Positions 26,329 to 35,824 of a stretch of 64,000 nucleotides of DNA are shown here, in pieces (the stretch's first letter is position 1; each line of letters begins with the position of its first letter). The translations under genes and the position numbers were made by a program. This DNA comes from Sideroxydans sp. (GTDB taxonomy: Bacteria; Pseudomonadota; Gammaproteobacteria; Burkholderiales; Gallionellaceae): the NCBI GenBank assembly GCA_028707175.1, contig JAQTUV010000002.1, positions 528,508-592,507 of the forward strand, given 5' to 3'. The notes under the pieces are model-generated. The model was not told where the DNA came from, did no database searches, and was given only the letters and a program-made list of their open reading frames with translations.

Positions 26329-29328
26329 CTACGGACTAGTCATTAATAAGCTAGGCCCTACTAAAACCAGCTTGCCATTGGCGTAAATAATGTCTCGAAT
26401 TGCTGAGGTGGTCGAAGCTGGAGTTCTGTCTGCCCAATTGATGCCATCCCTTGAAGTTAAAACAACTCCTCTTCCAGAACCTGCCAAGTCACTCGAAAAC
26501 AAAACAAACATACCATCTACAAAAATGACGCGGTGGTAAGTGACCATGCCTGGCATCAGCAAGCCGTTAGCCCACCCTTCGACAGTATCGGCACGTTCAG
26601 TCCAGTTAATTAAATCAGTGGATGTGGCGAGTGAGGGTTGGAAGCCATAGCTCCCAATTATTTGGCGGTTGCCCGCGATGACATATACGCCGTTACCATA
26701 GGCGACACCATATGAGAAGGCTTGGCTACGCGGCTTATTTCCTGCACCCGTTGTGTAATCAAAAGAATCTGTTGCATGGAAACTTTGTTCAGTCCACGTG
26801 ATTCCGTCCTTCGATCTAACAATCAAGCCGCGCTCACCCACTGCTACGAATTCATTATTCAAAAACTGAATGTCAAGCAACCAATTAGGAGCGCTCAGTT
26901 TATGCACTGTCCATGTGATGGTATCTGGGGAAGTGGCGATGAAGTCGTAGCCTGTCACCACATACAAGCCTTTAGCGTAGGTGGCCGCAAACAAAGTGCC
27001 ATTCATCGTGTAACCCGGAATAATTCTTTCAGTCCAAGTGATGCCATCAGGAGAAGTAACCAAGCGCCCCGAGCTATGCACCGCAAAAAACAAACCATTG
27101 AGGTAGCGAATGTTTGAAGGGGTGGAGCTTGAAATAAGTGGATTGGTTGAATAAAAACTGCCCAGCGGAGAAGAATAGATGCCAGAAATCCCGTCGCTGG
27201 AAAGCGCCATCCCCTCATAATTGACCCCCACGAAGAGGCCATTGCCATAGGCGATTGAGTTGCCGCCAAAACTGCGAACACCCGTGTATCGCCACGCGAT
27301 GCCATCGCTTGAAACCGCGACTTTACCTGCAAGTCCAACTCCCACAAATTGCCCGTTCGCATAAGTCATCACCGTGGGCATGGCTTGCGATGAATTACCG
27401 ATGACGGGAACTAGACGCTGTGTCCATGTGACTGCATCGCTGGATGTCCAATACACGGTAGGATTCAACTGTGAGTGCCAGAAAAGCTGTCCATTGGCAA
27501 AATTGAGTAAGCTTGAATTAGCTGAAATCGAACCTATCGTCGCACTCGCCCCACCTTTCGCTAGCCCCCATACCGCTCCATCTAAAGAAGAGACCACACA
27601 GTCCATCGTGTTGCCTCCCGAGTAACCCACATTCGGAGAAGTTCCGGCGGCCACAAATTTGCCATTAGCAAAATAAATAGTTGTGAGATTGGCGGAAATC
27701 ACATTGGAGGTCGAAATGTTGCCCGTCGCCGCCAATGATGCACTGTTATTGAATGTCCAAGTAACTGCATCGGCAGACGTTAGAACAGTCGCTTTATCGC
27801 CCACGGCGATAAACATGCTGTTGCCAAATGTGATGCCGTTCAAATTGTTAATGGTCGTTGATGTTTGGGGAGTCCACGTGAGCAGGTCGGCTGAGGTCAG
27901 CACGACACCGCCAGCCCCGACTGCAACATAAGTTGAAGCGCCAAACGTCACGCTATTTAATTGCGCTGTGGTGGCTGAGGTGCGTGCTGCCCACGTGACG
28001 GCATCCGGTGATGTAAGAATCGTGCCCGCAGCACCTAATACGATGAACTGGCCGTTGAGGTAGGAAATGTGACTTAAGTTATTTGCAGTACCACTATTTC
28101 TATAAGTCCAAGTGATGCCATCCAAGCTGGTTTTAATGATGCCGCCATCCCCTACTGCCACATACTGCGTTTGATCTGTGGCAATTGAGCGATGTATATC
28201 TGTTGTATTCACAGCTTGCTGGGGATGTACCGTCCAATTGATCCCCAACCCTGGGATGGCGGGGTACTGTGGCAAGGCTTGGTTATTATTTACAACCGCC
28301 AGTGCGCGAGGCTCTTTACCCACCGCAATCGTGGCAATAAAAGTGCTGACATCGCCAAAGTTCGCCTGCCCTTTTAGCTTGACGACATTGATCGTGTTGT
28401 CCGTTATGTTGGCAATATAGGCATAGTTATTTTTGGGGTTGACAGCAACATCAATTGCTCCAGGCCGCCCCCCTGACACGCCCGCCCAATTTCCCTGTGT
28501 ACCTATTTTATAGAGCAGCCCCGTACTGGCATTGGCTTGCGCGACATACACGCTGTTGTCGTTCGGATTGATCCCCATGCCTCTGAGGTTAGCGCTAACC
28601 ATGGTGCGGATTTGTAGTGACCCAGTGCTGGTATCAAATACGGATATATGGCTGGAACCGCCTTCTGTAACAAACAGCTTGCCTGACACGGGATCAACTT
28701 CTACGTCATAGGGTTTCCACAAGAAATTTGAAGCCGTCACCGTGGTAGGCAAGGTACCGCTGACGGTGTTGGTCGAAGCGTCAATGACAGATACTGTGCC
28801 TCCGTTATTGTTAGCCACATAAAGCTTATTCGTGTGTGAGTCGATGCTAATGCCAAAGGGGGCGCTACCCACTGCGAGCGTGGTAATCGTCTGGTTAGTC
28901 AGACTGTTGATGACCGACACCGAATTGTCGAGAGAGTTGCTGACATAGACTCTCTCGGTAATCGGATTAACCGCCACGCCAACTGGATTGGCTCCTGTCG
29001 GAAGGGTAGTGAGTACCGTATCGGAGAGTGTGTCGATAACGGAAAGCGTGTTATCGCCTGTGTTGGCAACATAAGCGCGGTTGGTGGTGTTGTTCACGGC
29101 AAGCGCCGTGGGGAATTTTCCAACAGGTATTGTTTTGAACAGTGCATTTGTCTCGGCATCTATAACGGATATGGAATTGCTGCCTGAATTTGCCACATAA
29201 ATACTGTTGGCGGATTTTGTAAGTACGCTTGGTGGCAGGCCCCCTACCCCTGAATCCTTGCCCGAGCCCCCACATGCAACCAAAGCGGCGGTGCATATTA
29301 AGATAGTCATTAACTTGCTTGCATTCAT
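26329..29328 (-). CDS. Large two-module beta-propeller lipoprotein
   Basis: Lipobox ALVACGGS; N-terminal YVTN-type repeats (SIYVANSGSNSISVIDAETN...), C-terminal tandem repeats of the type TSxDGxTWTxRxSGxxxxLxxIxYxNGxFVAVG. Confidence 0.8.
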   Translation of the reverse strand: MNASKLMTILICTAALVACGGSGKDSGVGGLPPSVLTKSANSIYVANSGSNSISVIDAETNALFKTIPVGKFPTALAVNNTTNRAYVANTGDNTLSVIDTLSDTVLTTLPTGANPVGVAVNPITERVYVSNSLDNSVSVINSLTNQTITTLAVGSAPFGISIDSHTNKLYVANNNGGTVSVIDASTNTVSGTLPTTVTASNFLWKPYDVEVDPVSGKLFVTEGGSSHISVFDTSTGSLQIRTMVSANLRGMGINPNDNSVYVAQANASTGLLYKIGTQGNWAGVSGGRPGAIDVAVNPKNNYAYIANITDNTINVVKLKGQANFGDVSTFIATIAVGKEPRALAVVNNNQALPQYPAIPGLGINWTVHPQQAVNTTDIHRSIATDQTQYVAVGDGGIIKTSLDGITWTYRNSGTANNLSHISYLNGQFIVLGAAGTILTSPDAVTWAARTSATTAQLNSVTFGASTYVAVGAGGVVLTSADLLTWTPQTSTTINNLNGITFGNSMFIAVGDKATVLTSADAVTWTFNNSASLAATGNISTSNVISANLTTIYFANGKFVAAGTSPNVGYSGGNTMDCVVSSLDGAVWGLAKGGASATIGSISANSSLLNFANGQLFWHSQLNPTVYWTSSDAVTWTQRLVPVIGNSSQAMPTVMTYANGQFVGVGLAGKVAVSSDGIAWRYTGVRSFGGNSIAYGNGLFVGVNYEGMALSSDGISGIYSSPLGSFYSTNPLISSSTPSNIRYLNGLFFAVHSSGRLVTSPDGITWTERIIPGYTMNGTLFAATYAKGLYVVTGYDFIATSPDTITWTVHKLSAPNWLLDIQFLNNEFVAVGERGLIVRSKDGITWTEQSFHATDSFDYTTGAGNKPRSQAFSYGVAYGNGVYVIAGNRQIIGSYGFQPSLATSTDLINWTERADTVEGWANGLLMPGMVTYHRVIFVDGMFVLFSSDLAGSGRGVVLTSRDGINWADRTPASTTSAIRDIIYANGKLVLVGPSLLMTSP

Positions 29329-29399
29329 GGGATTTTCCTTGGATTCAAATGGGGCTATGGCTATAGCAGGTCGGTCTGGTTTTTACAATTATGGCTTCA

Positions 29400-29900
29400 T
29401 CAGGGAATGGTTAAGAAAATGCCAAACGCTTCAACATTGCCTGTACCTACAGGGAAAGCTTTGTAGCCAAAGTCAATCATTCCCGCTCCCATCATGCCCA
29501 CACTGATACCCGCCTTGTAGGCCAAACTATTGCCTGTTTCTCGCACATGCCCCTCATTGTAGTCGGAGCCGCTGTAGCCTAATCCGCCATACACATCAAA
29601 GGATATTGAGTCGTACTTAAAAAGTATCCGGTGATATTCGGCACCTACGTTATGCGACATGATGGTAGCGGCGGGATGGCTATTGCTTGATGGACTTTTT
29701 CGATATGAGTTGTAGACAGAGAGTGTGGTATCTACACGAACATAATCGTTTTCGGTGATGGGTAAAGGCATAGATAAGGGGAGTATCAGACCTTTGTATG
29801 CTTCGCCTTTGAATCTGCCTTGGAGGGTACCGATACCATTACAAGCTGTCAGTGACACGCTTAGGCAAGAAATGATTAGGATGAGCAGAGGTTTTTTCAT
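29400..29900 (-). CDS. Small lipoprotein, beta-rich
   Basis: Lipobox SVSLTACNG; 166 aa. Confidence 0.5.
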   Translation of the reverse strand: MKKPLLILIISCLSVSLTACNGIGTLQGRFKGEAYKGLILPLSMPLPITENDYVRVDTTLSVYNSYRKSPSSNSHPAATIMSHNVGAEYHRILFKYDSISFDVYGGLGYSGSDYNEGHVRETGNSLAYKAGISVGMMGAGMIDFGYKAFPVGTGNVEAFGIFLTIP

Positions 29901-29955
29901 GGCAGTTAGATCATTCGTTAAACATCGCAGAAAAGTAAAGTGGGGATGAACACGC

Positions 29956-30435
29956 CTACAATTGGTCTTTACCCGTCAGCGTCATTTCCAATTCATCGCC
30001 TGTGCCCGCGACGATGCTAATGACATCTTCCAATAAGACTTTGTCTGCATTGGCCGGAATTTGCACGGAATACATAACGACCGTATCTTCACCCGACTGC
30101 ACGGTGGACACATAACCGACGGTGTAATTGGAATTGTTTTCAAATAACTCACGCGCTTTGGCATCAGATAAGGGTTTAGTGGAAACCGAAGCGTAGGTAT
30201 AAACCTTGCGAAAACCTATCTCAATAGGTGCCACACTTTCAGATTCAATAAAGACCAGTTGCGCCCGATCTTGTATTTTTAGGGGCACTTTAAAGTTACC
30301 TGCACTTGAAACGTCGTATTCCATTTTCAGAGCTTTTAATTGGGCGGCGATGTTTTTATCTGGGATGTTTTCGGCAAGGACGGGAATGGCAGTCAGCGTA
30401 AATAAAAACAGCATGCTACGTGAAATCGTTTTCAT
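29956..30435 (-). CDS. Secreted ~160-aa protein, paralogous family member C
   Basis: Signal peptide; C-terminal GTGDELEMTLTGKDQL resembles members A and B. Confidence 0.6.
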   Translation of the reverse strand: MKTISRSMLFLFTLTAIPVLAENIPDKNIAAQLKALKMEYDVSSAGNFKVPLKIQDRAQLVFIESESVAPIEIGFRKVYTYASVSTKPLSDAKARELFENNSNYTVGYVSTVQSGEDTVVMYSVQIPANADKVLLEDVISIVAGTGDELEMTLTGKDQL

Positions 30436-30495
30436 TATTTCTCCTGTGTGAATAGTTGAATTAAGAGGTCTAAAAATATTTCTTAAAGGAAGCGA

Positions 30496-30963
30496 TTAGT
30501 AATCGCGGTCGGTATAAACCGTCTCCGTCCCATCAGCAGCTATCTCCTCAAGAATGTAATAGCCTGGATGATCTGTATCTTTGGTGATGAGAAGATCCAC
30601 GCTTTTGTTGATCCAATACAAACTTCCAGGCAATGCGTTTGATCGCAAACGTTTGTAGGTGTGGAATTTCACCTTATGACTCGATTTATTGACTTCACCC
30701 ACGACTTGAGCAGTGGCGGCATATTCTTGTCCCCCAATGGTAATCATTGAGCTCGCCTCTGCCCAAAAGGTGTCATCCGCCTCGTTGTATTGCACATCAT
30801 ACAAACGCTCATAGGTGCGACCTATACCGCCTTGAAAAACGGGCGCACTAAAACTGGAGTAGCCATACCATTGGCGCTCAAGTAAGTCTTTGTAGGAAAC
30901 TGCTTCAGTGGCATACGTCAGAGTTGATATGCAATATAGGACGATTAGCAGGAATCTTTGCAC
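30496..30963 (-). CDS. Secreted hypothetical protein
   Basis: 155 aa; signal peptide LLIVLYCISTLTYA. Confidence 0.5.
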   Translation of the reverse strand: MQRFLLIVLYCISTLTYATEAVSYKDLLERQWYGYSSFSAPVFQGGIGRTYERLYDVQYNEADDTFWAEASSMITIGGQEYAATAQVVGEVNKSSHKVKFHTYKRLRSNALPGSLYWINKSVDLLITKDTDHPGYYILEEIAADGTETVYTDRDY

Positions 30964-31189
30964 GGTTTTTTGCCTTCAAAGTTTTAATAGAAACAGCGTA
31001 GCAAAATGGATAGCAGACACCTATCCCGTGAATGCGGGGGGTGGCGAGAAACTGGGATGATTTTTTGCAACAAGCGACGTATTGAAAATAGAAATTGAGT
31101 TAAGTGACATTTCATGACGGCATTGGGCTGTTTTTTCCAGCCGAAGATCACCACCAATGCGCGCTTTCTTTCTTGAGTAAGCCTGCGCT

Positions 31190-31245
31190 TGCATATCTTG
31201 AGGCTCATCTTGAGCAAGACTTTCAAGGCATCGTTATATTTTCCC
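31190..31245 (-). pseudogene. Short degenerate duplicate of the ppsA 3' region
   Basis: Minus-strand reading KYNDALKVLLKMSLKICKRR parallels pps[21 protein letters not shown]; 18-bp block CATCTTGAGCAAGACTTT is identical in both. Confidence 0.55.
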
Positions 31246-31270
31246 GCCCACCTATCCGGCTGAAATAAAA

Positions 31271-31303
31271 ATGCCCGCCCCCACGTGAATGGGAAGCGGG
31301 CAT
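31271..31303 (-). terminator. Rho-independent terminator of ppsA
   Basis: Minus strand: ATGCCCGCTTCCC...GGGGGCGGGCAT followed by TTTTATTT. Confidence 0.7.
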
Positions 31304-31325
31304 CAGATGTGCAACTAGGGCGTGC

Positions 31326-33695
31326 TTACTTCTTTTCGACCTGTCCTAACTTGCGCCAAGTCTCCAGCAAGGTATCCGGATTGAGCGACATGGTTTGGAT
31401 GCCGATCTCCATCAACCATTGTGCGAAGTCGAAGTGGTCGGAGGGGCCTTGGCCGCAGATGCCGACGTACTTGCCTTTGCGGTTGCAGGTCTCGATGGCC
31501 ATCTTGAGCAAGACTTTTACCGCATCGTTGCGCTCGTCGAAACGGTCCGCGACCAAGCTGGAGTCGCGATCCAAACCAAGCGTGAGTTGCGTCAAGTCGT
31601 TGGAGCCGATGGAGAAGCCGTCGAAGTATTCGAGGAACTGTTCCGCCAGCAATGCGTTGGATGGGATCTCGCACATCATGATGAGGCGCAGGCCGTTCAC
31701 GCCGCGTTTCAGCCCGTTCTTCTCCAGCGTGGCAACGACTTCGCGTGCTTCACCCACAGTACGCACGAAGGGGATCATCAACTCGACGTTGGTGTAACCC
31801 ATCTTCTCGCGTACACGCTTCATGGCGCGGCATTCGAGTTCGAAGCAGTCGCTGAAGTTGGCAGCAACGTAACGACCCGCACCACGGAAGCCGATCATCG
31901 GATTCTCTTCCATCGGTTCGTAGATCTCGCCGCCGATGAGTTTGCGATACTCGTTCGACTTGAAGTCGGACATACGCACGATGACCTTCTTCGGCCAGAA
32001 CGCAGCCGCCAAAGTCGCGACGCCTTCGGTGATCTTCTCGACATAGAACTCGACTGGATCGGCATAACCCGCGCAACGTTGCATCACCGCTTCATGGATC
32101 TTGGAAGGCAGGCGGTTGTGTTCCAACACGGCCTTGGGGTGGATGCCGATGAGGTTGTTGATGATGAATTCCAAACGCGCCAAGCCAACACCTGCCGACG
32201 GCATCTGGGCGAACTCGAACGCCAGCGTGGGGTTGCCTACGTTGAGCATCAGCTTCACAGGGATCTGCGGCAGCGCTTCTTCGCTATGCACCACGATCTC
32301 GAAAGGAAGCTTGCCGTGATACACGAAACCGGTATCGCCTTCAGCGCAAGACACAGTGACCGATTCGCCTTCTTGCAAAGCCGTGGTCGCATGGCCGCAA
32401 CCGACGATAGCGGGGATGCCCAACTCACGCGCGATGATGGCGGCGTGACAAGTACGACCACCACGATTGGTGACGATGGCAGCGGCCTTCTTCATCACCG
32501 GCTCCCAGTTGGGGTCGGTCATGTCGGTGACCAGCACGTCGCCTGCTTGCACCTTGCTCATCTCGGAGATGTCGTGAACGATGCGCACGCGACCCGCGCC
32601 GATCTTTTGACCGATGGCGCGACCTTCCACCAACACGTCACCGCGTTGTTGCAGACGGAACTTCTCAGAACCACCAGCGGCAGCGTTGGACTTCACGGTC
32701 TCAGGACGTGCCTGCAGGATGTACAGCTTGCCATCCAAGCCATCCTTGCCCCACTCGATGTCCATCGGACGGCCGTAGTGCTTCTCGATAGACATGGCGT
32801 AACGCGCCAGTTGCAACACGTCTTCATCGCTTAGCGAGAAGCGGTGCTGGTCAGCGACGGGCACAGGTTCGATGCGGCATGAGCGACCGGCAGAACGTTG
32901 TTCGTCGAACACCATACGTTGTTGTTTAGAACCCAGACCACGGCGCACGACCGCAGGGAAACCTGCTGCCAGTTGTTGTTTGTGCACGTAGAACTCGTCT
33001 GGGTTCACCGCACCTTGCACCACCATCTCGCCCAAGCCATAGGATGAAGTGATGAACACGGCATCGCGGAAACCGGATTCGGTATCCATGGTGAACATCA
33101 CGCCGGATGCGCCCATGTCGGAACGCACCATGCGTTGGATACCAGCGGACAGGGCTACGTCTGCGTGGGTGAAGTCCTTGTGTACGCGATAGGAGATGGC
33201 GCGGTCGTTGTACAACGAAGCGAACACTTCGCGGATGGCGTGCAGGATGTTGTCGATGCCGTGGATGTTGAGGAAGGTCTCTTGCTGACCGGCGAAAGAT
33301 GCATCGGGCAAATCTTCTGCGGTGGCAGAAGATCGCACGGCGAAGCTACCTTCACCTTCGGCTACCAGCTTGTCGTAGTGGGTGCGGATCTCGGCGTTCA
33401 AGCGGTCTGGCAACGGCGCTTCCACGATCCAACTGCGGATGGTGCGGCCTGCTTCGGCCAGTGCTGATACATCATCAACGTTCAGCGTGGAGAGTCGCTC
33501 TTCGATACGCTTGTCCAGTCCGCCATGCGCCAGAAAGTCGCGGTAAGCCTGCGCCGTGGTGGCAAAGCCGCCGGGAACGTGAACGCCGGACGAGCTCAGA
33601 TTCGAGATCATCTCGCCGAGGGAAGCGTTCTTTCCGCCCACCTCGGGAATGTCTGCGATACCGAGGGATTGGAATGGAATGACGTAGGGCTGCAT
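31326..33695 (-). CDS. ppsA: Phosphoenolpyruvate synthase
   Basis: [73 protein letters not shown]; start at [12 protein letters not shown]. Confidence 0.96.
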   Translation of the reverse strand: MQPYVIPFQSLGIADIPEVGGKNASLGEMISNLSSSGVHVPGGFATTAQAYRDFLAHGGLDKRIEERLSTLNVDDVSALAEAGRTIRSWIVEAPLPDRLNAEIRTHYDKLVAEGEGSFAVRSSATAEDLPDASFAGQQETFLNIHGIDNILHAIREVFASLYNDRAISYRVHKDFTHADVALSAGIQRMVRSDMGASGVMFTMDTESGFRDAVFITSSYGLGEMVVQGAVNPDEFYVHKQQLAAGFPAVVRRGLGSKQQRMVFDEQRSAGRSCRIEPVPVADQHRFSLSDEDVLQLARYAMSIEKHYGRPMDIEWGKDGLDGKLYILQARPETVKSNAAAGGSEKFRLQQRGDVLVEGRAIGQKIGAGRVRIVHDISEMSKVQAGDVLVTDMTDPNWEPVMKKAAAIVTNRGGRTCHAAIIARELGIPAIVGCGHATTALQEGESVTVSCAEGDTGFVYHGKLPFEIVVHSEEALPQIPVKLMLNVGNPTLAFEFAQMPSAGVGLARLEFIINNLIGIHPKAVLEHNRLPSKIHEAVMQRCAGYADPVEFYVEKITEGVATLAAAFWPKKVIVRMSDFKSNEYRKLIGGEIYEPMEENPMIGFRGAGRYVAANFSDCFELECRAMKRVREKMGYTNVELMIPFVRTVGEAREVVATLEKNGLKRGVNGLRLIMMCEIPSNALLAEQFLEYFDGFSIGSNDLTQLTLGLDRDSSLVADRFDERNDAVKVLLKMAIETCNRKGKYVGICGQGPSDHFDFAQWLMEIGIQTMSLNPDTLLETWRKLGQVEKK

Positions 33696-33758
33696 AACTA
33701 TCTCCTGATGATTAGTAACTACAAAGACCTTCACTCGCCAGATGGCAACTTACATCCG

Positions 33759-33944
33759 TTAACTTACAGATTTCTTGCACTGTGCTTCACCGCACTTGTG
33801 ATTACCACAGCCACAACCTTCGCCTTCTTCTTTTAGTGGGCCGAACTCGGGGTGGCGCTCCGCGAAGCGCCTAGCGGCATTGCGTACCAAGATGAACGCA
33901 GTCATCAGCGCCATCACGATCAATATGGTTTGTACGTAGATCAT
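33759..33944 (-). CDS. Single-TM Cys-rich small protein, candidate Rnf accessory factor
   Basis: 61 aa; N-terminal TM (MIYVQTILIVMALMTAFILV), C-terminal CGCGNHKCGEAQC; start overlaps rnfA stop by 4 nt. Confidence 0.7.
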   Translation of the reverse strand: MIYVQTILIVMALMTAFILVRNAARRFAERHPEFGPLKEEGEGCGCGNHKCGEAQCKKSVS

Positions 33945-34525
33945 TCTCCACCTCCTAATCCTGCGAAGCCCATGAAGGTCAACGACAGCAATCCGGCCAA
34001 GATCAGCGATAGCGCCGTGCCCTGCACCAAGGTCGGTACGTTCGCCAGTTGTAGGCGCTCACGCAGCGATGCCATCAACACCAAAGCCAGTGTGAAACCC
34101 GCGCCGCCTCCCAAGGAGAAGGTGAGCGATTGTGCGAAGTCGTAGTCGCGCGCTGTCTGGAACAATGCTACGCCTAACACCGCGCAATTGGTGGTGATGA
34201 GCGGCAGATAGATACCCAGCGCGCGGAACAGCGCGGGGCTGTATTTCTTCATCACCATCTCTACCAGTTGTACCGACGAGGCGATGACCACGATGTAGGA
34301 GATGAGGCGCAGGAAGTCGAGATGGAATGCGCTCAACAACAGGTTCAATCCATAGGCACACAGCGAGGCTACCAACATCACGAAGGTGGTGGCGATACCC
34401 ATCGGCAACGCTGTTCCCAAGCGACCGGACACGCCCAAGAATGGACACAGCCCCAAGAACATCGCCAACACGAAGTTGTTGGTGAGTAGGGTGGCGATGA
34501 AAATCTGGCTCAATGACTCATTCAT
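33941..34525 (-). CDS. rnfA: Rnf electron transport complex subunit A
   Basis: LLTNNFVLAMFLGLCPFLGVSGRL, YLPLITTNCAVLG; start at MNESLSQIF. Confidence 0.95.
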   Translation of the reverse strand: MNESLSQIFIATLLTNNFVLAMFLGLCPFLGVSGRLGTALPMGIATTFVMLVASLCAYGLNLLLSAFHLDFLRLISYIVVIASSVQLVEMVMKKYSPALFRALGIYLPLITTNCAVLGVALFQTARDYDFAQSLTFSLGGGAGFTLALVLMASLRERLQLANVPTLVQGTALSLILAGLLSLTFMGFAGLGGGE

Positions 34526-35156
34526 GTGCAGCTCCTTTCTCCGAACGACTGCGCATGAACGAGAACAGCAACAACCATCCGCCCAATACGAAGAAGCCAC
34601 CAGGTGGCAACACCATCACCACCCAAGGTTGGAAGTGTTCACCGAACAACGAGAAGCCGAACAATTTGCCCGCGCCTAATATCTCGCGCGTCGCACCCAA
34701 GGCCAGCAAGCCGATGGTGAAACCGATACCCATGCCGAGTGCATTCACAACAGCTTTGAGTGGCGGGTTCTTGGAAGCATGTGCCTCGGCACGACCCAAG
34801 ATGATGCAGTTCACCACGATGAGTTGGATGAATGCGCCTAGCGCTTCGTACAGCGACAGACTCACCGCTTGGATGATGTAGTCCACCAACGTCACGAAGG
34901 TGGCAATGATGACGATGTAGGTGGCGATACGCACTTCCTTCGGCACTAGGTTGCGGATGAGCGAGACCAGCAGGCAGGAACTCACCAATACGAATAAGGT
35001 GGCGACACCCATCGACACCGCGTTCACTGCGGAGACCGTTACGGCGAGCGTGGGGCACATCCCCAACACCATCACGAATACGGGGTTCTGCCGCCATACA
35101 CCTTCCATGAAGGTGTCGAAGGTGATGCCTTCGTCGGGTTCTTTTTTCAGGCTCAT
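34518..35156 (-). CDS. rnfE: Rnf complex subunit E
   Basis: VWRQNPVFVMVLGMCPTLAVT, FIQLIVVNCIILGRAEAHASKN. Confidence 0.95.
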   Translation of the reverse strand: MSLKKEPDEGITFDTFMEGVWRQNPVFVMVLGMCPTLAVTVSAVNAVSMGVATLFVLVSSCLLVSLIRNLVPKEVRIATYIVIIATFVTLVDYIIQAVSLSLYEALGAFIQLIVVNCIILGRAEAHASKNPPLKAVVNALGMGIGFTIGLLALGATREILGAGKLFGFSLFGEHFQPWVVMVLPPGGFFVLGGWLLLFSFMRSRSEKGAAHE

Positions 35157-35824
35157 GGTTTTAACTCCGCAACATGTGGCATTAACAGCGGCATCAATTT
35201 TTGCGCACTCTCATTGATACCGCGACCGACCGCTTTGGAAGTAACGGTCGCACCAGCGATGGCGTCGATCTCCCACGCGTTTTGTTTGGTGCCGTGTTTC
35301 ACGACTTTCACCGCGTTCGCCAGCGCGATCATCTCCGCGTTCACGCGTACATCCAATGCGTCAAAGTTCTTGAGGAAGGCTTTGTCGGTGATGATCTTGT
35401 CGCCGATGCCGGGCGTCTCGCGCATGGACACCACACCGATGCCGATGATGCACTGGCACTTCGTATCGTAGCCATACAACACGCGCACCATGTCGGCATA
35501 ACCTTTGCCTGCCGCTTCTGCCGCGATGCCTTTCAGCGCACCCGCTGAATCGTAAGCAGCGTAGAACTTCACGCCGCCTTCAGGCACGTTCCCCGTGAGT
35601 GCTTGGATGCCGCCTGCTGTGGCGACGTATTCACTCACCTTAGCTGCGCCGGGTAACACCTTGAACACAGCGCGTTCGACCATGATGCGTTTGTTGTTGG
35701 CGATGGCGTCTTGCGTAGTTTCGTAAGCCGCTACGATGAGAACGCCGCAGATGCTGGCGACCAAACCCATGGTGATGATCATCTTGTTGCTGGGGGTGGT
35801 ATGCACAGGGACAGGCTCGGTCAT
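35153..35824 (-). CDS. rnfG: Rnf complex subunit G (covalent FMN)
   Basis: ETPGIGDKI and IDAIAGATVTSKAVGRG flavinylation motif. Confidence 0.95.
   Translation of the reverse strand: MTEPVPVHTTPSNKMIITMGLVASICGVLIVAAYETTQDAIANNKRIMVERAVFKVLPGAAKVSEYVATAGGIQALTGNVPEGGVKFYAAYDSAGALKGIAAEAAGKGYADMVRVLYGYDTKCQCIIGIGVVSMRETPGIGDKIITDKAFLKNFDALDVRVNAEMIALANAVKVVKHGTKQNAWEIDAIAGATVTSKAVGRGINESAQKLMPLLMPHVAELKP

Noticed and set aside
31395-32834. Long antisense ORF (479 aa) opposite ppsA
   Set aside because: Shadow ORF of a strongly conserved gene; composition (His/Asp/Val-rich, no recognisable motifs) is that expected from antisense of a high-GC3 gene. Same reasoning applied to the other antisense ORFs over rnf, nifJ, gshA and manC.
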